NCBI GenBank assembly: GCA_020049295.1
Contig: JAIFLC010000070.1
Coordinates: forward strand, 1-36,181
Reading direction: 5' to 3'
Origin: Bacteroidota bacterium
GTDB taxonomy: Bacteria; Bacteroidota; Bacteroidia; Bacteroidales; UBA12077
Length of the DNA: 36,181 bases
Below the pieces are notes generated by a model, which saw nothing but the letters and a program-made list of their open reading frames with translations, searched no databases and was not told where the DNA came from. This document shows positions 9,093 through 17,538 of this stretch, piece by piece (within the stretch, counting starts at the first letter, position 1; the number at the start of each line of letters is the position of its first letter). Made by a program: the position numbers and the translations under genes.

Positions 9093-9950
9093 ATGAAGAA
9101 AATACTATTTGCTTTAGTTTTTGTTTGCTCATTGACAAACATTAATGCACAGGACTATGTTCCTAGCGATGCCGACCTGAACCAGTTTTTAAATTCGAAA
9201 CTCTATGTAGTATTAGAATCAAATCCAATTGCTGAATACAATTTCAAAATTCAGGAATCAATAAAAAATGAATGGACATTAACACCTTACGAATTTATTT
9301 CGGTTAAGGATTTTGAAAGCATGTTTACGGATCCAAGTAAATCTTTTTTAATGATGACTCAGGTGGTTTTTGAGAAGGATCAAACAAAAGTTCGATATAA
9401 TTTTCTAAGCATGTTCTTGGGTAAACAGGACGCAAAGCTAATTAGAGAATTACATGATATTGCTGCAATTCCTTTGTCATATACCGAGGTTGACGAAGAA
9501 TACTGGGTTTATAAAATGGATGCATTGGTTCGATTTATGCAAAACCATATTATAAATATGAGAGATAATCCGGATATGATAAAAAAGAATATTTTTCAAT
9601 ACTATAATCAAAACATGAAAGATATTAAACAAAAAACACTTTATCTGATTAAGGAAGAGGTAGCTCCATCATTAAATACTGAAGATAAAATAAAAAAGAT
9701 ATATCCATACAATGTTAAATTTGTGACCTCAAAAGAAGTTGAGCAAGCAATTAATGATCGTGATCCGAATGTTGTGTTTTTGCATAAAGTAGGACCTCAG
9801 GGAACAAGGTTTAAAGCACGTTGTTATAAAATTATTGTTGGTGCTGCTGATGCAAATTTTTATTATTTTGATTACCATTGGGTCGAAAAGGATAAAAAAA
9901 CAGATGGCTTGCTCGATAAGGATTTTAAAAAGATGGCTAAGAAAAAATAG
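9093..9950 (+). CDS. Exported protein of unknown function
   Basis: I do not recognise this 285-residue protein. It starts with a clear Sec signal peptide, MKKILFALVFVCSLTNINAQ, with cleavage expected before or after Q20. No lipobox cysteine and no further membrane helix is visible, so a soluble periplasmic or secreted protein is likely. The mature part is mixed alpha/beta in appearance, rich in Lys, Asp and Tyr, and ends with a basic tail (KKMAKKK). No T9SS sorting domain, repeat or catalytic motif could be identified. It is transcribed away from the hybrid kinase and closed by a strong hairpin, so it is probably monocistronic. A 36-base-period direct repeat lies in its upstream region. Confidence 0.75.
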   Translation: MKKILFALVFVCSLTNINAQDYVPSDADLNQFLNSKLYVVLESNPIAEYNFKIQESIKNEWTLTPYEFISVKDFESMFTDPSKSFLMMTQVVFEKDQTKVRYNFLSMFLGKQDAKLIRELHDIAAIPLSYTEVDEEYWVYKMDALVRFMQNHIINMRDNPDMIKKNIFQYYNQNMKDIKQKTLYLIKEEVAPSLNTEDKIKKIYPYNVKFVTSKEVEQAINDRDPNVVFLHKVGPQGTRFKARCYKIIVGAADANFYYFDYHWVEKDKKTDGLLDKDFKKMAKKK

Positions 9951-9970
9951 ATAACCAATATTTTTAACTG

Positions 9971-10016
9971 GATGGATGACTCCTTTAATCAATTAGGAGT
10001 CATCCATCTTTGTTTT
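9971..10016 (+). terminator. Hairpin terminator after the 9093 gene
   Basis: Perfect 14-bp stem GATGGATGACTCCT/AGGAGTCATCCATC (9971-9984 with 9995-10008), ten-base loop, followed by TTTGTTTTT. It separates the exported protein gene from the hisS promoter. Confidence 0.88.
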
Positions 10017-10020
10017 TAAC

Positions 10021-10056
10021 TTTTGCATAGTCCCTTTATTTTTTGTTCTATATTTG
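10021..10056 (+). promoter_or_regulatory. Bacteroidota-type promoter for hisS
   Basis: TTTTG at 10021-10025 (-33 type) and TATATTTG at 10049-10056, an exact match to the -7 consensus TAnnTTTG, are separated by 23 bases. The -7 box ends 26 bases before the hisS start codon. This is the best promoter match in the window. Confidence 0.65.
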
Positions 10057-10082
10057 CAAAAACAAAAATCAGAATGATTTAA

Positions 10083-11447
10083 ATGGCTGCACAAAAACCA
10101 TCGGTTCCTAAAGGCACAAGAGATTTTTCACCAATTGAAATGGTGAAACGAAATTTTATTTTCGATACCATAAAAGATGTGTTTAAACGATATGGTTATT
10201 TGCCTATTGAAACACCATCGATGGAAAATTTATCTACTTTATTGGGTAAATATGGTGAAGAAGGTGATAAACTTTTATTTAAGATTTTAAATTCGGGTGA
10301 TTATCTCGAAAAAGTTGATAAAAGCCTTTCTAACATTGATTCAAATAAACTTGCATTGCAGATTTGTGAAAAAGGTCTTCGTTACGATCTTACTGTTCCT
10401 TTTGCTCGCTTTGTTGTGCAACATCTAAATGAAATTACATTTCCATTTAAACGCTATCAGATACAGCCTGTTTGGCGTGCTGACAGACCTCAGAAAGGAA
10501 GATACAGAGAGTTTTACCAATGCGATGTGGATGTTATTGGAAGTAACTCGCTTTTGAATGAAGTAGAACTTATTCAGATTATGGATGATATTTTTCAAAA
10601 ACTAAATATCAATACAGTAATAAAATTTAATAACCGTAAAATATTAGCCGGAATATCAGAAATAATTGGTGCACCTGACAAAATTATCGATATTACAATT
10701 GCTATTGATAAACTCGAAAAAATTGGCAAAAAAGGCGTATACGATGAACTTATTGGAAGAGGAGTGAGTTCTGGTTCTGTTTCTTTGTTAGATCCAATTT
10801 TAGAACTTGCTGGAGATAATTTTGCAAAGCTTAGTAGTTTAAAAGAGATCCTAAAAAATTCAGAAATTGGAATAAAAGGAATTACCGAAGTTGAAACGGT
10901 CTTAAACTATTTTAATACGCTTACATTAAAAACCGAGTTAGAGATTGATTTAACGTTGGCTCGTGGCCTTAATTATTATACCGGAGCCATTATTGAGGTA
11001 AAAGCAAAAGATGTTGAAATGGGTAGTATTTGTGGTGGTGGACGCTACGACGATTTAACCGGTGTTTTTGGTTTAAAGGATGTTTCGGGTGTTGGTGTTT
11101 CATTTGGTGCCGATCGAATATACGATGTAATGCAGCAACTCGATATTTTTCCAAAGGAGATTGTTTCTTCAACAAAAGTATTATTTGTGAATTTTGGAGA
11201 AAAAGAAGTGAGATATTGTTTGCCATTACTTAAAGTTATGAGAGATAATAATATCAATTCGGAAATTTATCCCGATTCAGCCAAGATGAATAAACAAATG
11301 ACTTATGCAAATAATAAGAATATTCCATTTGTATTATTGGTTGGCGAAAATGAAATGCAAAAAGGTCTATTAACCGTAAAAAATATGGTTAGTGGTGAAC
11401 AAAGTGAAATAAAGTTTGATGAATTACTTCAGAGATTAAATAAATAG
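10083..11447 (+). CDS. hisS: Histidine--tRNA ligase
   Basis: Class II aminoacyl-tRNA synthetase that charges tRNA-His; cytoplasmic. Its 454 residues are within the family's range. The start [17 protein letters not shown] carries the conserved GTRDF. Motif 1 is at [14 protein letters not shown], and motif 2 is [19 protein letters not shown]. The HisRS-specific histidine loop reads [11 protein letters not shown], and motif 3 contains GGGRYDDL. The last 100 residues or so form the alpha/beta anticodon-binding domain ([10 protein letters not shown] to LLVGENE). It has its own promoter and lies directly upstream of two histidine ammonia-lyase family genes, in the same direction. Confidence 0.96.
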   Translation: MAAQKPSVPKGTRDFSPIEMVKRNFIFDTIKDVFKRYGYLPIETPSMENLSTLLGKYGEEGDKLLFKILNSGDYLEKVDKSLSNIDSNKLALQICEKGLRYDLTVPFARFVVQHLNEITFPFKRYQIQPVWRADRPQKGRYREFYQCDVDVIGSNSLLNEVELIQIMDDIFQKLNINTVIKFNNRKILAGISEIIGAPDKIIDITIAIDKLEKIGKKGVYDELIGRGVSSGSVSLLDPILELAGDNFAKLSSLKEILKNSEIGIKGITEVETVLNYFNTLTLKTELEIDLTLARGLNYYTGAIIEVKAKDVEMGSICGGGRYDDLTGVFGLKDVSGVGVSFGADRIYDVMQQLDIFPKEIVSSTKVLFVNFGEKEVRYCLPLLKVMRDNNINSEIYPDSAKMNKQMTYANNKNIPFVLLVGENEMQKGLLTVKNMVSGEQSEIKFDELLQRLNK

Positions 11448-11448
11448 T

Positions 11449-11532
11449 ATGGGGTATAAAAGCCAAATATCAAACATAACAAATCGTAGACGACCTGTTC
11501 ATTTTGCAGGTGGGGATACCCGTTTTCCTTGA
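11449..11532 (+). other. Possible 27-codon ORF and weak hairpin between hisS and hutH
   Basis: Two bases after the hisS stop codon an ATG opens a 27-codon frame (MGYKSQISNITNRRRPVHFA, then seven more residues, then TGA). It has no recognisable homologue and only one His codon, so it is not an evident histidine attenuator. The segment is richer in G+C than its surroundings. It contains two small inverted repeats, ACCTG/CAGGT (11493-11511) and GGG-ATA-CCC (11513-11521), followed by GTTTTCC. These may form a weak hisS terminator. Coding status is doubtful. Confidence 0.2.
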
Positions 11533-11670
11533 GTTTATTTTTCATAAAAAATCAATCAAATTAAATTAACTACAAATTTGATGAATGGCTTATAACCATA
11601 TTGTTGTGGTTAGTAATCTAATAATCGGTATTTCCTTTACATTCAAAACAAATAAAAAATCAAATTTAAA

Positions 11671-13176
11671 ATGGAAAAGATTCATTATATATCAAATGAT
11701 CAATTAACATTCGACCGCATAGATCAGATTTTAAAGCAAGGATTTAAACTTGCTTTGTCAGAGCAGTCGAAAAATAATATTATTAAATGCCGCGAATATC
11801 TTGATCATAAAATGAAAAATCAGGATGAGCCTATATACGGCATAAATACAGGGTTTGGTGCATTGTACGATAAACTTATTTCGCGTGAAGATCTGGGGAG
11901 TTTACAACGTAATTTAGTTATGTCGCACGCATGTGGAACCGGTGACGAAGTGCCTCATGAGATTGTTAAAATTATGATTTTGCTTAAAATACAGTCTCTT
12001 TCGTATGGTCATTCGGGAGTTCAGTTGAGCACGGTTGAACGTCTTATCGATTTTTTTAATCATGGTGTTTTACCCGTAATTTACCAGTTTGGTTCGTTAG
12101 GAGCATCAGGCGATTTAGCTCCTCTTGCTCATATGTGCTTGCCGATGTTGGGCATGGGCGAAGTTTATTTTGAAGGAGAAAGAATGACGGGCGAAAAAAT
12201 GCTTAAAAAGCTAAATTGGAAACCTGTTGATTTGCAATCTAAAGAAGGATTAGCTTTATTAAATGGAACTCAATTTATGAGTGCCTATGGTGTTTTTTTA
12301 ACATTAAAAGTCTGGAAACTTTCACAACTAGCTGATGTAATAAGTGCAGTTTCTCTTGATGCTTTTGATGGGAGAATAGAACCATTTCATGATTCAGTAC
12401 ATCAAATTCGTCATCATTTGGGTCAGATTAAAACTGCTCGCCGAATAAGATTTTTACTCGAAGGAAGCGAGTTGATAAACCGCCCAAAAGTGCATGTTCA
12501 GGATCCTTATTCATTTCGTTGTATTCCACAAGTACATGGTGCATCGAAAGATTCGATAAATTACGTTTCGTATGTGTTTAATAACGAAATTAATGCAGTA
12601 ACCGATAATCCAACTATTTTTCCTGATGAAGATCTGATTATTTCTGCTGGTAATTTTCATGGACAACCATTAGCACTGGCTTTAGATAATCTTTGTATTG
12701 CAATGGCCGAGTTAGGAAGTATTTCTGAACGCAGAACTTATCAATTACTTGCTGGTAAGCGAGGATTACCGCATTTTTTGGTAGCTAATCCAGGATTAAA
12801 CAGTGGGTTTATGATACCACAATACACTGCAGCATCGATTGTAAGCCGAAATAAACAATTATGCACACCTGCTTCGGTTGATACCATTGAATCATCGCAG
12901 GGACAGGAAGACCATGTTAGTATGGGAGCCAATGCAGCAACCAAAGCTTACCAGGTAGCCTTGAATTTAGAGAGAATTCTTGCTATTGAATTGTTTAATG
13001 CAGCTCAGGCATTGGAATTCCAGCGTCCTGCGAAGTCATCTCCATTTATTGAGAAATTTATTGCGGGATATCGTAAAAAGGTAAAATTTATTCAGAATGA
13101 TAAAACCATGTATGATGATATGGCACGATCAGTTGAATATTTGCAGGAAGTAAAATTAGAATTACCCGAAAAATAG
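11671..13176 (+). CDS. hutH: Histidine ammonia-lyase
   Basis: MIO-dependent lyase that removes ammonia from L-histidine to give urocanate, the first step of histidine breakdown; cytoplasmic, tetrameric in the family. It has 501 residues. The MIO cofactor would form from A145-S146-G147 (GSLGASGDLAPL). Residues matching the HAL active site are Y56 (YGINTGFG), H86 (MSHACGTGD), N198 (LLNGT), Q277, Y280 and R283 (QDPYSFR), F329 and H330 (GNFHG) and E413 (QEDHVSMG). The SH pair and the QEDH motif favour histidine over phenylalanine or tyrosine. No hutU, hutI, hutG or ftcD gene is nearby, so the rest of the pathway, if present, is encoded elsewhere. Confidence 0.9.
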   Translation: MEKIHYISNDQLTFDRIDQILKQGFKLALSEQSKNNIIKCREYLDHKMKNQDEPIYGINTGFGALYDKLISREDLGSLQRNLVMSHACGTGDEVPHEIVKIMILLKIQSLSYGHSGVQLSTVERLIDFFNHGVLPVIYQFGSLGASGDLAPLAHMCLPMLGMGEVYFEGERMTGEKMLKKLNWKPVDLQSKEGLALLNGTQFMSAYGVFLTLKVWKLSQLADVISAVSLDAFDGRIEPFHDSVHQIRHHLGQIKTARRIRFLLEGSELINRPKVHVQDPYSFRCIPQVHGASKDSINYVSYVFNNEINAVTDNPTIFPDEDLIISAGNFHGQPLALALDNLCIAMAELGSISERRTYQLLAGKRGLPHFLVANPGLNSGFMIPQYTAASIVSRNKQLCTPASVDTIESSQGQEDHVSMGANAATKAYQVALNLERILAIELFNAAQALEFQRPAKSSPFIEKFIAGYRKKVKFIQNDKTMYDDMARSVEYLQEVKLELPEK

Positions 13177-13199
13177 AACAGATTCTAAGAATTATTAAG

Positions 13200-13229
13200 A
13201 ATGCATCCATATTTTTGGATGCATTTTTT
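13200..13229 (+). terminator. Hairpin terminator after hutH
   Basis: Perfect 10-bp stem AATGCATCCA/TGGATGCATT (13200-13209 with 13216-13225) with a six-base loop and a run of T. It suggests that the two lyase genes are transcribed separately. The following 200 bases up to 13435 hold no recognisable gene or promoter match. Confidence 0.85.
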
Positions 13230-13435
13230 GTTTGCTAAATTGTGATATGCTATAGGAAGTTTAAATCGCTTTTCATAAATTGGGTAATCAAACTTTTACA
13301 ATTATGATTAGCTGGATTCTTGATTTTCTTGTTAAAATAAACCGCACAGCGCTCTGCTGATTAAATTCATACCATAGATTTCAGTATTTTTTAGCAAACC
13401 TAAATTGTTTAATTTTTTAAATAACCGGATAAATT

Positions 13436-14962
13436 ATGAATACCCTAATAATTACAGGTAATGACCTGAAAATTGAAGATGTTGTTAATGTTGCCCGCAA
13501 TGGACAAAAAGTTGAATTACATCCAGATGCTGTTACAAGAATAAATAAATGCCGTGCAATGTTGGAAAAAAAGGTAGCAGCGCATGAAATAATGTATGGT
13601 GTAAATACAGGAATAGGAGAGTTTTCTGAAGTGGTTTTAAATGATGACCAGGTCCAAGATTTTCAAAAATATTTGATTTATAATCATGCTGCAGGTATTG
13701 GCGATCCTGCTCCAATCGAATATGTTCGTGGTGCTATGCTTGGTCGTATTAACGTTCATGCCCACGGAAATTCAGGTAGTCGTCTTGAGATAACTCAAAC
13801 CTTTGTTGATATGCTCAATAAAGGAGTTACTCCATTTGTTTGTCAAAAAGGTTCAGTTGGTGCCAGTGGTGATTTGGCTCCTATGTCGCAGATTGCTCTT
13901 TTATTAATGGGTGAAGGACAGGCATATTACAAAGGTGAATTACTCGAAGGTAAAGATGCAATGAAAAAAGCAGGTATTCCAATACCAGGCTTGAAAGCTC
14001 GCGATGGATTAGCTGCCATAAATGGTTCAAATGTTTTGACTGCTATGAGTGCCATAATGCTTTTTGATGCAAACAACTTTTTAAAACAGGCTGAAATAGC
14101 AGCTGCTATGTCACTTGAAGCATTAAAAGCAAATATGCGACCTTACGATGTTCGATTGCATAAGGTAAGAGGGTTTAGCGGAGCTATAAGAAGTGCTGCT
14201 GCTATTAACAAAATGGTTGCCGGAGGTGATTTAAAAGAAGGTAAAGTAAAATGCAAAGTTCAAGATGCCTATTCAATGCGTTCAACTCCTCAGGTTATTG
14301 GTGCCGCCCACGATAGTCTTGCTTGGGCTCGCTCACAAGTTGAAATTGAATTAAACGGTGTTGGTGATAACCCAATTTTCTTTCCTGATGAAGGTATTCA
14401 GCTTACAGGAGCTAACTTTCAGGGAACCCCCGTTTCATTACCTATGGATATGGTAGGAGTAGCTATTACAATGGTTTGTGTTATGTCAGAAAGAAGAATG
14501 AACCGACTTAATAATCCGGCACTTAGTGTTGGGTTACCAGCCTTCTTAACAAAAGGTGCAGGTATGTTCTCAGGATTAATGCTTAGTCAGTATACTGCAG
14601 ATATGCAGATTGTTGAGCAACGAATACTTTCAATGCCTGCATCTATTCAATCGATACCTGCTGCTGCTGATCAGGAAGATTTTGTTTCGATGGGTATGAA
14701 TACAGCTATTAAAAATTTCCAGATTATGGATAATGCTTACGGTGTTTTGGGTATTGAAATAATGGCTGCTGCTCAAGCCCTAGATTTTCGTGAATATAAA
14801 TTTGGTTCAGGTGTGACCAAGGCAAAGGAAGTAGTACGTAAACATGTTAAGTTTCTTGATATTGACAGACCATTATATCCAGATCATACAACAATGAAGG
14901 AATTAGTAAAATCTTGCGAAATTCTTCATGAAGTTGAAAAAGCTATTGGAAACCTAGAATAA
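13436..14962 (+). CDS. HAL/PAL-family aromatic amino acid lyase, divergent paralogue
   Basis: Second MIO-type lyase, 508 residues, 259 bases after hutH. The MIO triad is A143-S144-G145 (GSVGASGDLAPM). Catalytic positions are kept: Y54 (YGVNTGIG), H84 (YNHAAGIGDP), N196 (AINGS), Q276, Y279 and R282 (QDAYSMR), F328 and E414. Two neighbours of the active site differ from HutH: GNFHG becomes ANFQG (Q329) and QEDH becomes QEDF (F416). The substrate pocket may therefore differ. The enzyme is expected to be an active ammonia-lyase or aminomutase; histidine remains the default guess because the HAAG block resembles HutH more than TAL/PAL. It is closed by a strong terminator shared with the convergent operon. 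Confidence 0.82.
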   Translation: MNTLIITGNDLKIEDVVNVARNGQKVELHPDAVTRINKCRAMLEKKVAAHEIMYGVNTGIGEFSEVVLNDDQVQDFQKYLIYNHAAGIGDPAPIEYVRGAMLGRINVHAHGNSGSRLEITQTFVDMLNKGVTPFVCQKGSVGASGDLAPMSQIALLLMGEGQAYYKGELLEGKDAMKKAGIPIPGLKARDGLAAINGSNVLTAMSAIMLFDANNFLKQAEIAAAMSLEALKANMRPYDVRLHKVRGFSGAIRSAAAINKMVAGGDLKEGKVKCKVQDAYSMRSTPQVIGAAHDSLAWARSQVEIELNGVGDNPIFFPDEGIQLTGANFQGTPVSLPMDMVGVAITMVCVMSERRMNRLNNPALSVGLPAFLTKGAGMFSGLMLSQYTADMQIVEQRILSMPASIQSIPAAADQEDFVSMGMNTAIKNFQIMDNAYGVLGIEIMAAAQALDFREYKFGSGVTKAKEVVRKHVKFLDIDRPLYPDHTTMKELVKSCEILHEVEKAIGNLE

Positions 14963-14976
14963 TAGGTGTTGAAAAC

Positions 14977-15010
14977 AAAAAAGCTCCAGAAATTTTTCTG
15001 GAGCTTTTTT
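14977..15010. terminator. Bidirectional hairpin terminator
   Basis: Stem of 16 bp, AAAAAAGCTCCAGAAA/TTTCTGGAGCTTTTTT (14977-14992 with 14995-15010). It lies between the lyase stop codon (14962) and the end of the convergent seven-gene run (15016). A- and T-runs on both sides fit use from either strand. Confidence 0.9.
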
Positions 15011-15015
15011 AGTAT

Positions 15016-15477
15016 CTATTCGCTTTCTTTACCGCTATCTTTTATTTTCAGCAACAGATAGGTTTTAAATTCATAATCAGCCTGGTAAATTTTCATTACC
15101 TTTTCAATTGGCAAAATCATTTTGAATTTAACATGATATTCACTCAGCAATTCTGCCAACTGGCCTTCGTACTTAATATATTTATCAGCATATTCGGTCA
15201 ATTCAGCTTGCGACATTTTATTGCTGTTCTCAGCAAAATAGGTCATTTTTTCTTTACGTTCGGCAATAATTTTATTTTTAATTGACCAATAATCATTATA
15301 TACAGGCCAGAATTTTTCAGCCTCAGCAGGAGTTAATCCAATTTTTTCGGTAAAAAATGCAATTCGTTGGGATTTTATTAGTTGTTCTTTTTCGGTTTTA
15401 TTTTCCTGAGCTTCAATTTTTCCAATCATGGAAATAAGAAGAATAAAAACAAAAGCAGCTTTAAATATTTTATTCAT
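15016..15477 (-). CDS. Exported Spy/CpxP-like small protein
   Basis: 153 residues with a signal peptide (about 1-23, ending IEAQ) and a helical mature part. It carries the motif GLTPAEAEKFWPVYNDY (residues 47-63), the LTxxQ-like/FWPVY block seen in Bacteroidota periplasmic proteins that sit behind ECF sigma genes and are often annotated as Spy/CpxP-like or as sensors of ECF-type sigma factors. It is the last gene of the run, nine bases after the probable anti-sigma gene, so it is likely part of the same envelope-stress module: it could sense or bind unfolded protein in the periplasm. This role is inferred from neighbours and the motif. Confidence 0.72.
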   Translation of the reverse strand: MNKIFKAAFVFILLISMIGKIEAQENKTEKEQLIKSQRIAFFTEKIGLTPAEAEKFWPVYNDYWSIKNKIIAERKEKMTYFAENSNKMSQAELTEYADKYIKYEGQLAELLSEYHVKFKMILPIEKVMKIYQADYEFKTYLLLKIKDSGKESE

Positions 15478-15486
15478 AACGTAGGT

Positions 15487-15975
15487 TTAAAGTTCGTCAA
15501 TTAATGTAGTATAGTCGATATTTTCATCAACCAAAAAATCAATATAACAGTCTGAATTCTTTTTATTATCAATTGATTTCTTATTTTCATCCAGTAAAAC
15601 ATCAATAAAATGTTGTTCGGTAAATTCAGATGCATCAACCTCAATAATTCTTGTATAAACCCCAGTTGATGCAGGTAATTTGGTTTTATCTTTAAATATA
15701 TACTCTAAAGTAGTGACCGCTATTAAAGCAACAGCAATAAATGCAGCAGCAAAGGCTAATTGAGGCTTAATAACTAACCTGATTTGCGAGAAAATACTCT
15801 GTCTATTTTCATTAGTTGCAATACGATCTTGTATTCTGGTAGGTAATGAATCGAAATAACCTTCCGGAACTTTAAAAGGATTTGATTTGGTTTCCTTTAA
15901 ACTCTCTAATTTTTCTAAAAATTTATCCATAATATAATCTTCCCTAATAATTCTGTCTTCCCATGTTTTTGACAC
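15487..15975 (-). CDS. Probable anti-sigma factor, single membrane helix
   Basis: 162 residues as drawn, but the ATG at 15930 (residue 16, MDKFLEKLESL) is the more likely start, because the first 15 residues look like read-through of the intergenic gap. An N-terminal cytoplasmic segment contains NPFKVPEGYFDSLPTRI (about 32-48), a motif common in Bacteroidota proteins encoded just behind ECF sigma genes. One membrane helix (about 71-93) follows, then an acidic C-terminal domain of about 65 residues. No zinc-binding HxxxCxxC motif is present. Position between an ECF sigma gene and a Spy-like gene, and the topology, support an anti-sigma or sigma-associated role. No direct family match is claimed. 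Confidence 0.65.
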   Translation of the reverse strand: MSKTWEDRIIREDYIMDKFLEKLESLKETKSNPFKVPEGYFDSLPTRIQDRIATNENRQSIFSQIRLVIKPQLAFAAAFIAVALIAVTTLEYIFKDKTKLPASTGVYTRIIEVDASEFTEQHFIDVLLDENKKSIDNKKNSDCYIDFLVDENIDYTTLIDEL

Positions 15976-15992
15976 AAAAATGAATGTAAAGT

Positions 15993-16541
15993 TTAATTTT
16001 CATTGAAATATTTTTCGATTTTTTTTACTGCATGATGATACGATGCCTTTAAAGCACCTACTGATGTATCTAAAATAGCTGACATTTCTTCGTATTTTAT
16101 TTCATCAAAATATTTCATATTAAATACAATGCGTTGTTTTTCAGGTAATTCGAGTATGGCTTTTTGTAGCTTTAACTGGATTTCATCTCCATTAAAACTT
16201 ACATCGCTTTCTAATGTTTCTTTAAGTTGATTCTCGTAATCAGCAATGGGTAATAGATATTTAGTTTTTTGCTGTTTTAAAAAGGTTAATGATTCGTTTG
16301 TTGCAATGCGATAAAGCCATGTATATAACTTTGAATCTTCACGAAAGCCATCCAGGCCTTTCCACACTTTAATAAACGTATTTTGCAGAATGTCATCAGC
16401 ATCATCGTGTTTAATAACCATCTTACGAATATGCCAATATAATTTTTGCTGATATTTTTTGATAATCAGGTTGAAAGCGAAATTTTTCCTCTCTGTATCC
16501 CTAAAAAGGATCAATAATTCTTTATCGCTGTATTCTGACAT
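15993..16541 (-). CDS. ECF-type RNA polymerase sigma factor
   Basis: 182-residue sigma-70 family protein with only regions 2 and 4. Region 2 (about 22-90) includes DDADDILQNTFIKVWKGL and the helix ending TWLYRIATNESLTFLK. A variable acidic linker follows, then region 4 (about 126-180) with LPEKQRIVFNMKYFDEIKYEEMSAILDTS read in two adjoining pieces and a closing ASYHHAVKKIEKYF helix. It would direct RNA polymerase to a small regulon, held in check by the membrane protein encoded next. It begins 35 bases after the transketolase C-half and may share its transcript; no separate promoter could be assigned. Confidence 0.9.
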   Translation of the reverse strand: MSEYSDKELLILFRDTERKNFAFNLIIKKYQQKLYWHIRKMVIKHDDADDILQNTFIKVWKGLDGFREDSKLYTWLYRIATNESLTFLKQQKTKYLLPIADYENQLKETLESDVSFNGDEIQLKLQKAILELPEKQRIVFNMKYFDEIKYEEMSAILDTSVGALKASYHHAVKKIEKYFNEN

Positions 16542-16576
16542 TTAAAATACCAACAGGTTAAAATGATAATTAAGTT

Positions 16577-17530
16577 TTATTTTCTTGTTAATACTTTTTG
16601 TACAGCTTCAACAATATTTTTTGTATCAATTCCATACTTAGCCAATAGATCCTCTGGTTTACCGCTTTCACCAAATTTATCGTTAACAGCAACCATTTCG
16701 ATAGGAGTTGGTAATTCTCTACCTAAAAGTTGAGCAACAGAATCACCTAAGCCACCATTCATGAGATGTTCTTCGGCTGTTACTACTGCCTTGGTTTTTC
16801 TTACCGATGCCAAGATAGCCTCCTCATCGAGTGGTTTAATTGTATGGATATTGATTATTTCTGCGGAAATCCCTTTCTCTTCAAGTATTTGAGCTGCTTC
16901 AATTGATTTCCAAACTAAATGTCCGGTAGCAATTATCGTTACATCAGTACCTTCATTTAAAAGAATAGCTTTACCGATTTCAAATTTTTGATCAACTGGG
17001 GTGAAATTAGGAACAGCAGGTCTTCCAAATCGCAAATAAACAGGTCCGACATGATCGGCAATAGCTATAGTAGCTGCTTTTGTTTGATTATAATCGCAAG
17101 GATTAATAACTACCATTCCGGGTAACATTTTCATCAAACCAATATCTTCCATTATCTGATGTGTTGCACCATCTTCACCCAAAGTAAGTCCGGCATGTGA
17201 TGCACAAATTTTTACGTTTTTACCCGAATAAGCCACAGATTGTCGAACCTGGTCGTATACACGCCCAGTAGCAAAATTTGCAAAAGTGCCAGCAAACGGA
17301 ATTTTGCCACCAATAGTTAATCCGGCAGCAACACCAATCATATTAGCTTCGGCGATACCACACTGATAAAAACGATCAGGAAATTCTTTAATAAAAGCAT
17401 CCATTTTAAGTGATCCAACTAAATCTGCACACAAGGCAACTACATTTTTGTTTTTTCTGCCAAGTTCAAGTAATCCTGCTCCAAAACCTGATCGTGTATC
17501 TTTTTTCTCGGTATATTCGAATTTTTTCAT
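16577..17530 (-). CDS. Transketolase, C-terminal subunit
   Basis: 317 residues covering the pyrimidine-binding (Pyr) and C-terminal domains of transketolase, the second half of a split enzyme of the non-oxidative pentose phosphate pathway. Seen: the catalytic glutamate in [17 protein letters not shown] (E61), [20 protein letters not shown], the substrate-side histidines in [15 protein letters not shown] (H112, H124), and the C-terminal block ending in [15 protein letters not shown]. It should pair with the N-terminal subunit encoded at 19401-20246. In most genomes with split transketolase the two halves are adjacent; here two other genes lie between them. A C-half of a DXS- or PDH-type enzyme is less likely, because the length and motifs match transketolase. 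Confidence 0.93.
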   Translation of the reverse strand: MKKFEYTEKKDTRSGFGAGLLELGRKNKNVVALCADLVGSLKMDAFIKEFPDRFYQCGIAEANMIGVAAGLTIGGKIPFAGTFANFATGRVYDQVRQSVAYSGKNVKICASHAGLTLGEDGATHQIMEDIGLMKMLPGMVVINPCDYNQTKAATIAIADHVGPVYLRFGRPAVPNFTPVDQKFEIGKAILLNEGTDVTIIATGHLVWKSIEAAQILEEKGISAEIINIHTIKPLDEEAILASVRKTKAVVTAEEHLMNGGLGDSVAQLLGRELPTPIEMVAVNDKFGESGKPEDLLAKYGIDTKNIVEAVQKVLTRK

Positions 17531-17538
17531 TATTTAAA

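Noticed and set aside
13304-13360. 18-codon frame starting ATGATTAGCTGG between the lyase genes
   Set aside because: Very short, no His or aromatic codon enrichment fitting an attenuator, no flanking promoter or ribosome signal.
13230-13399. Inverted pair GTTTGCTAAA (13230-13239) and TTTAGCAAAC (13390-13399) around the gap between the two lyase genes
   Set aside because: Ten bases separated by 150 in A/T-rich DNA; no transposase, target duplication or conserved interior to support a mobile element or a switch.
13436-14962. Tyrosine ammonia-lyase of a flexirubin or aryl polyene cluster
   Set aside because: The HAAG block and QED motif resemble HutH more than flavobacterial TAL (SHSSG, NQD), and no polyene or resorcinol genes are nearby.
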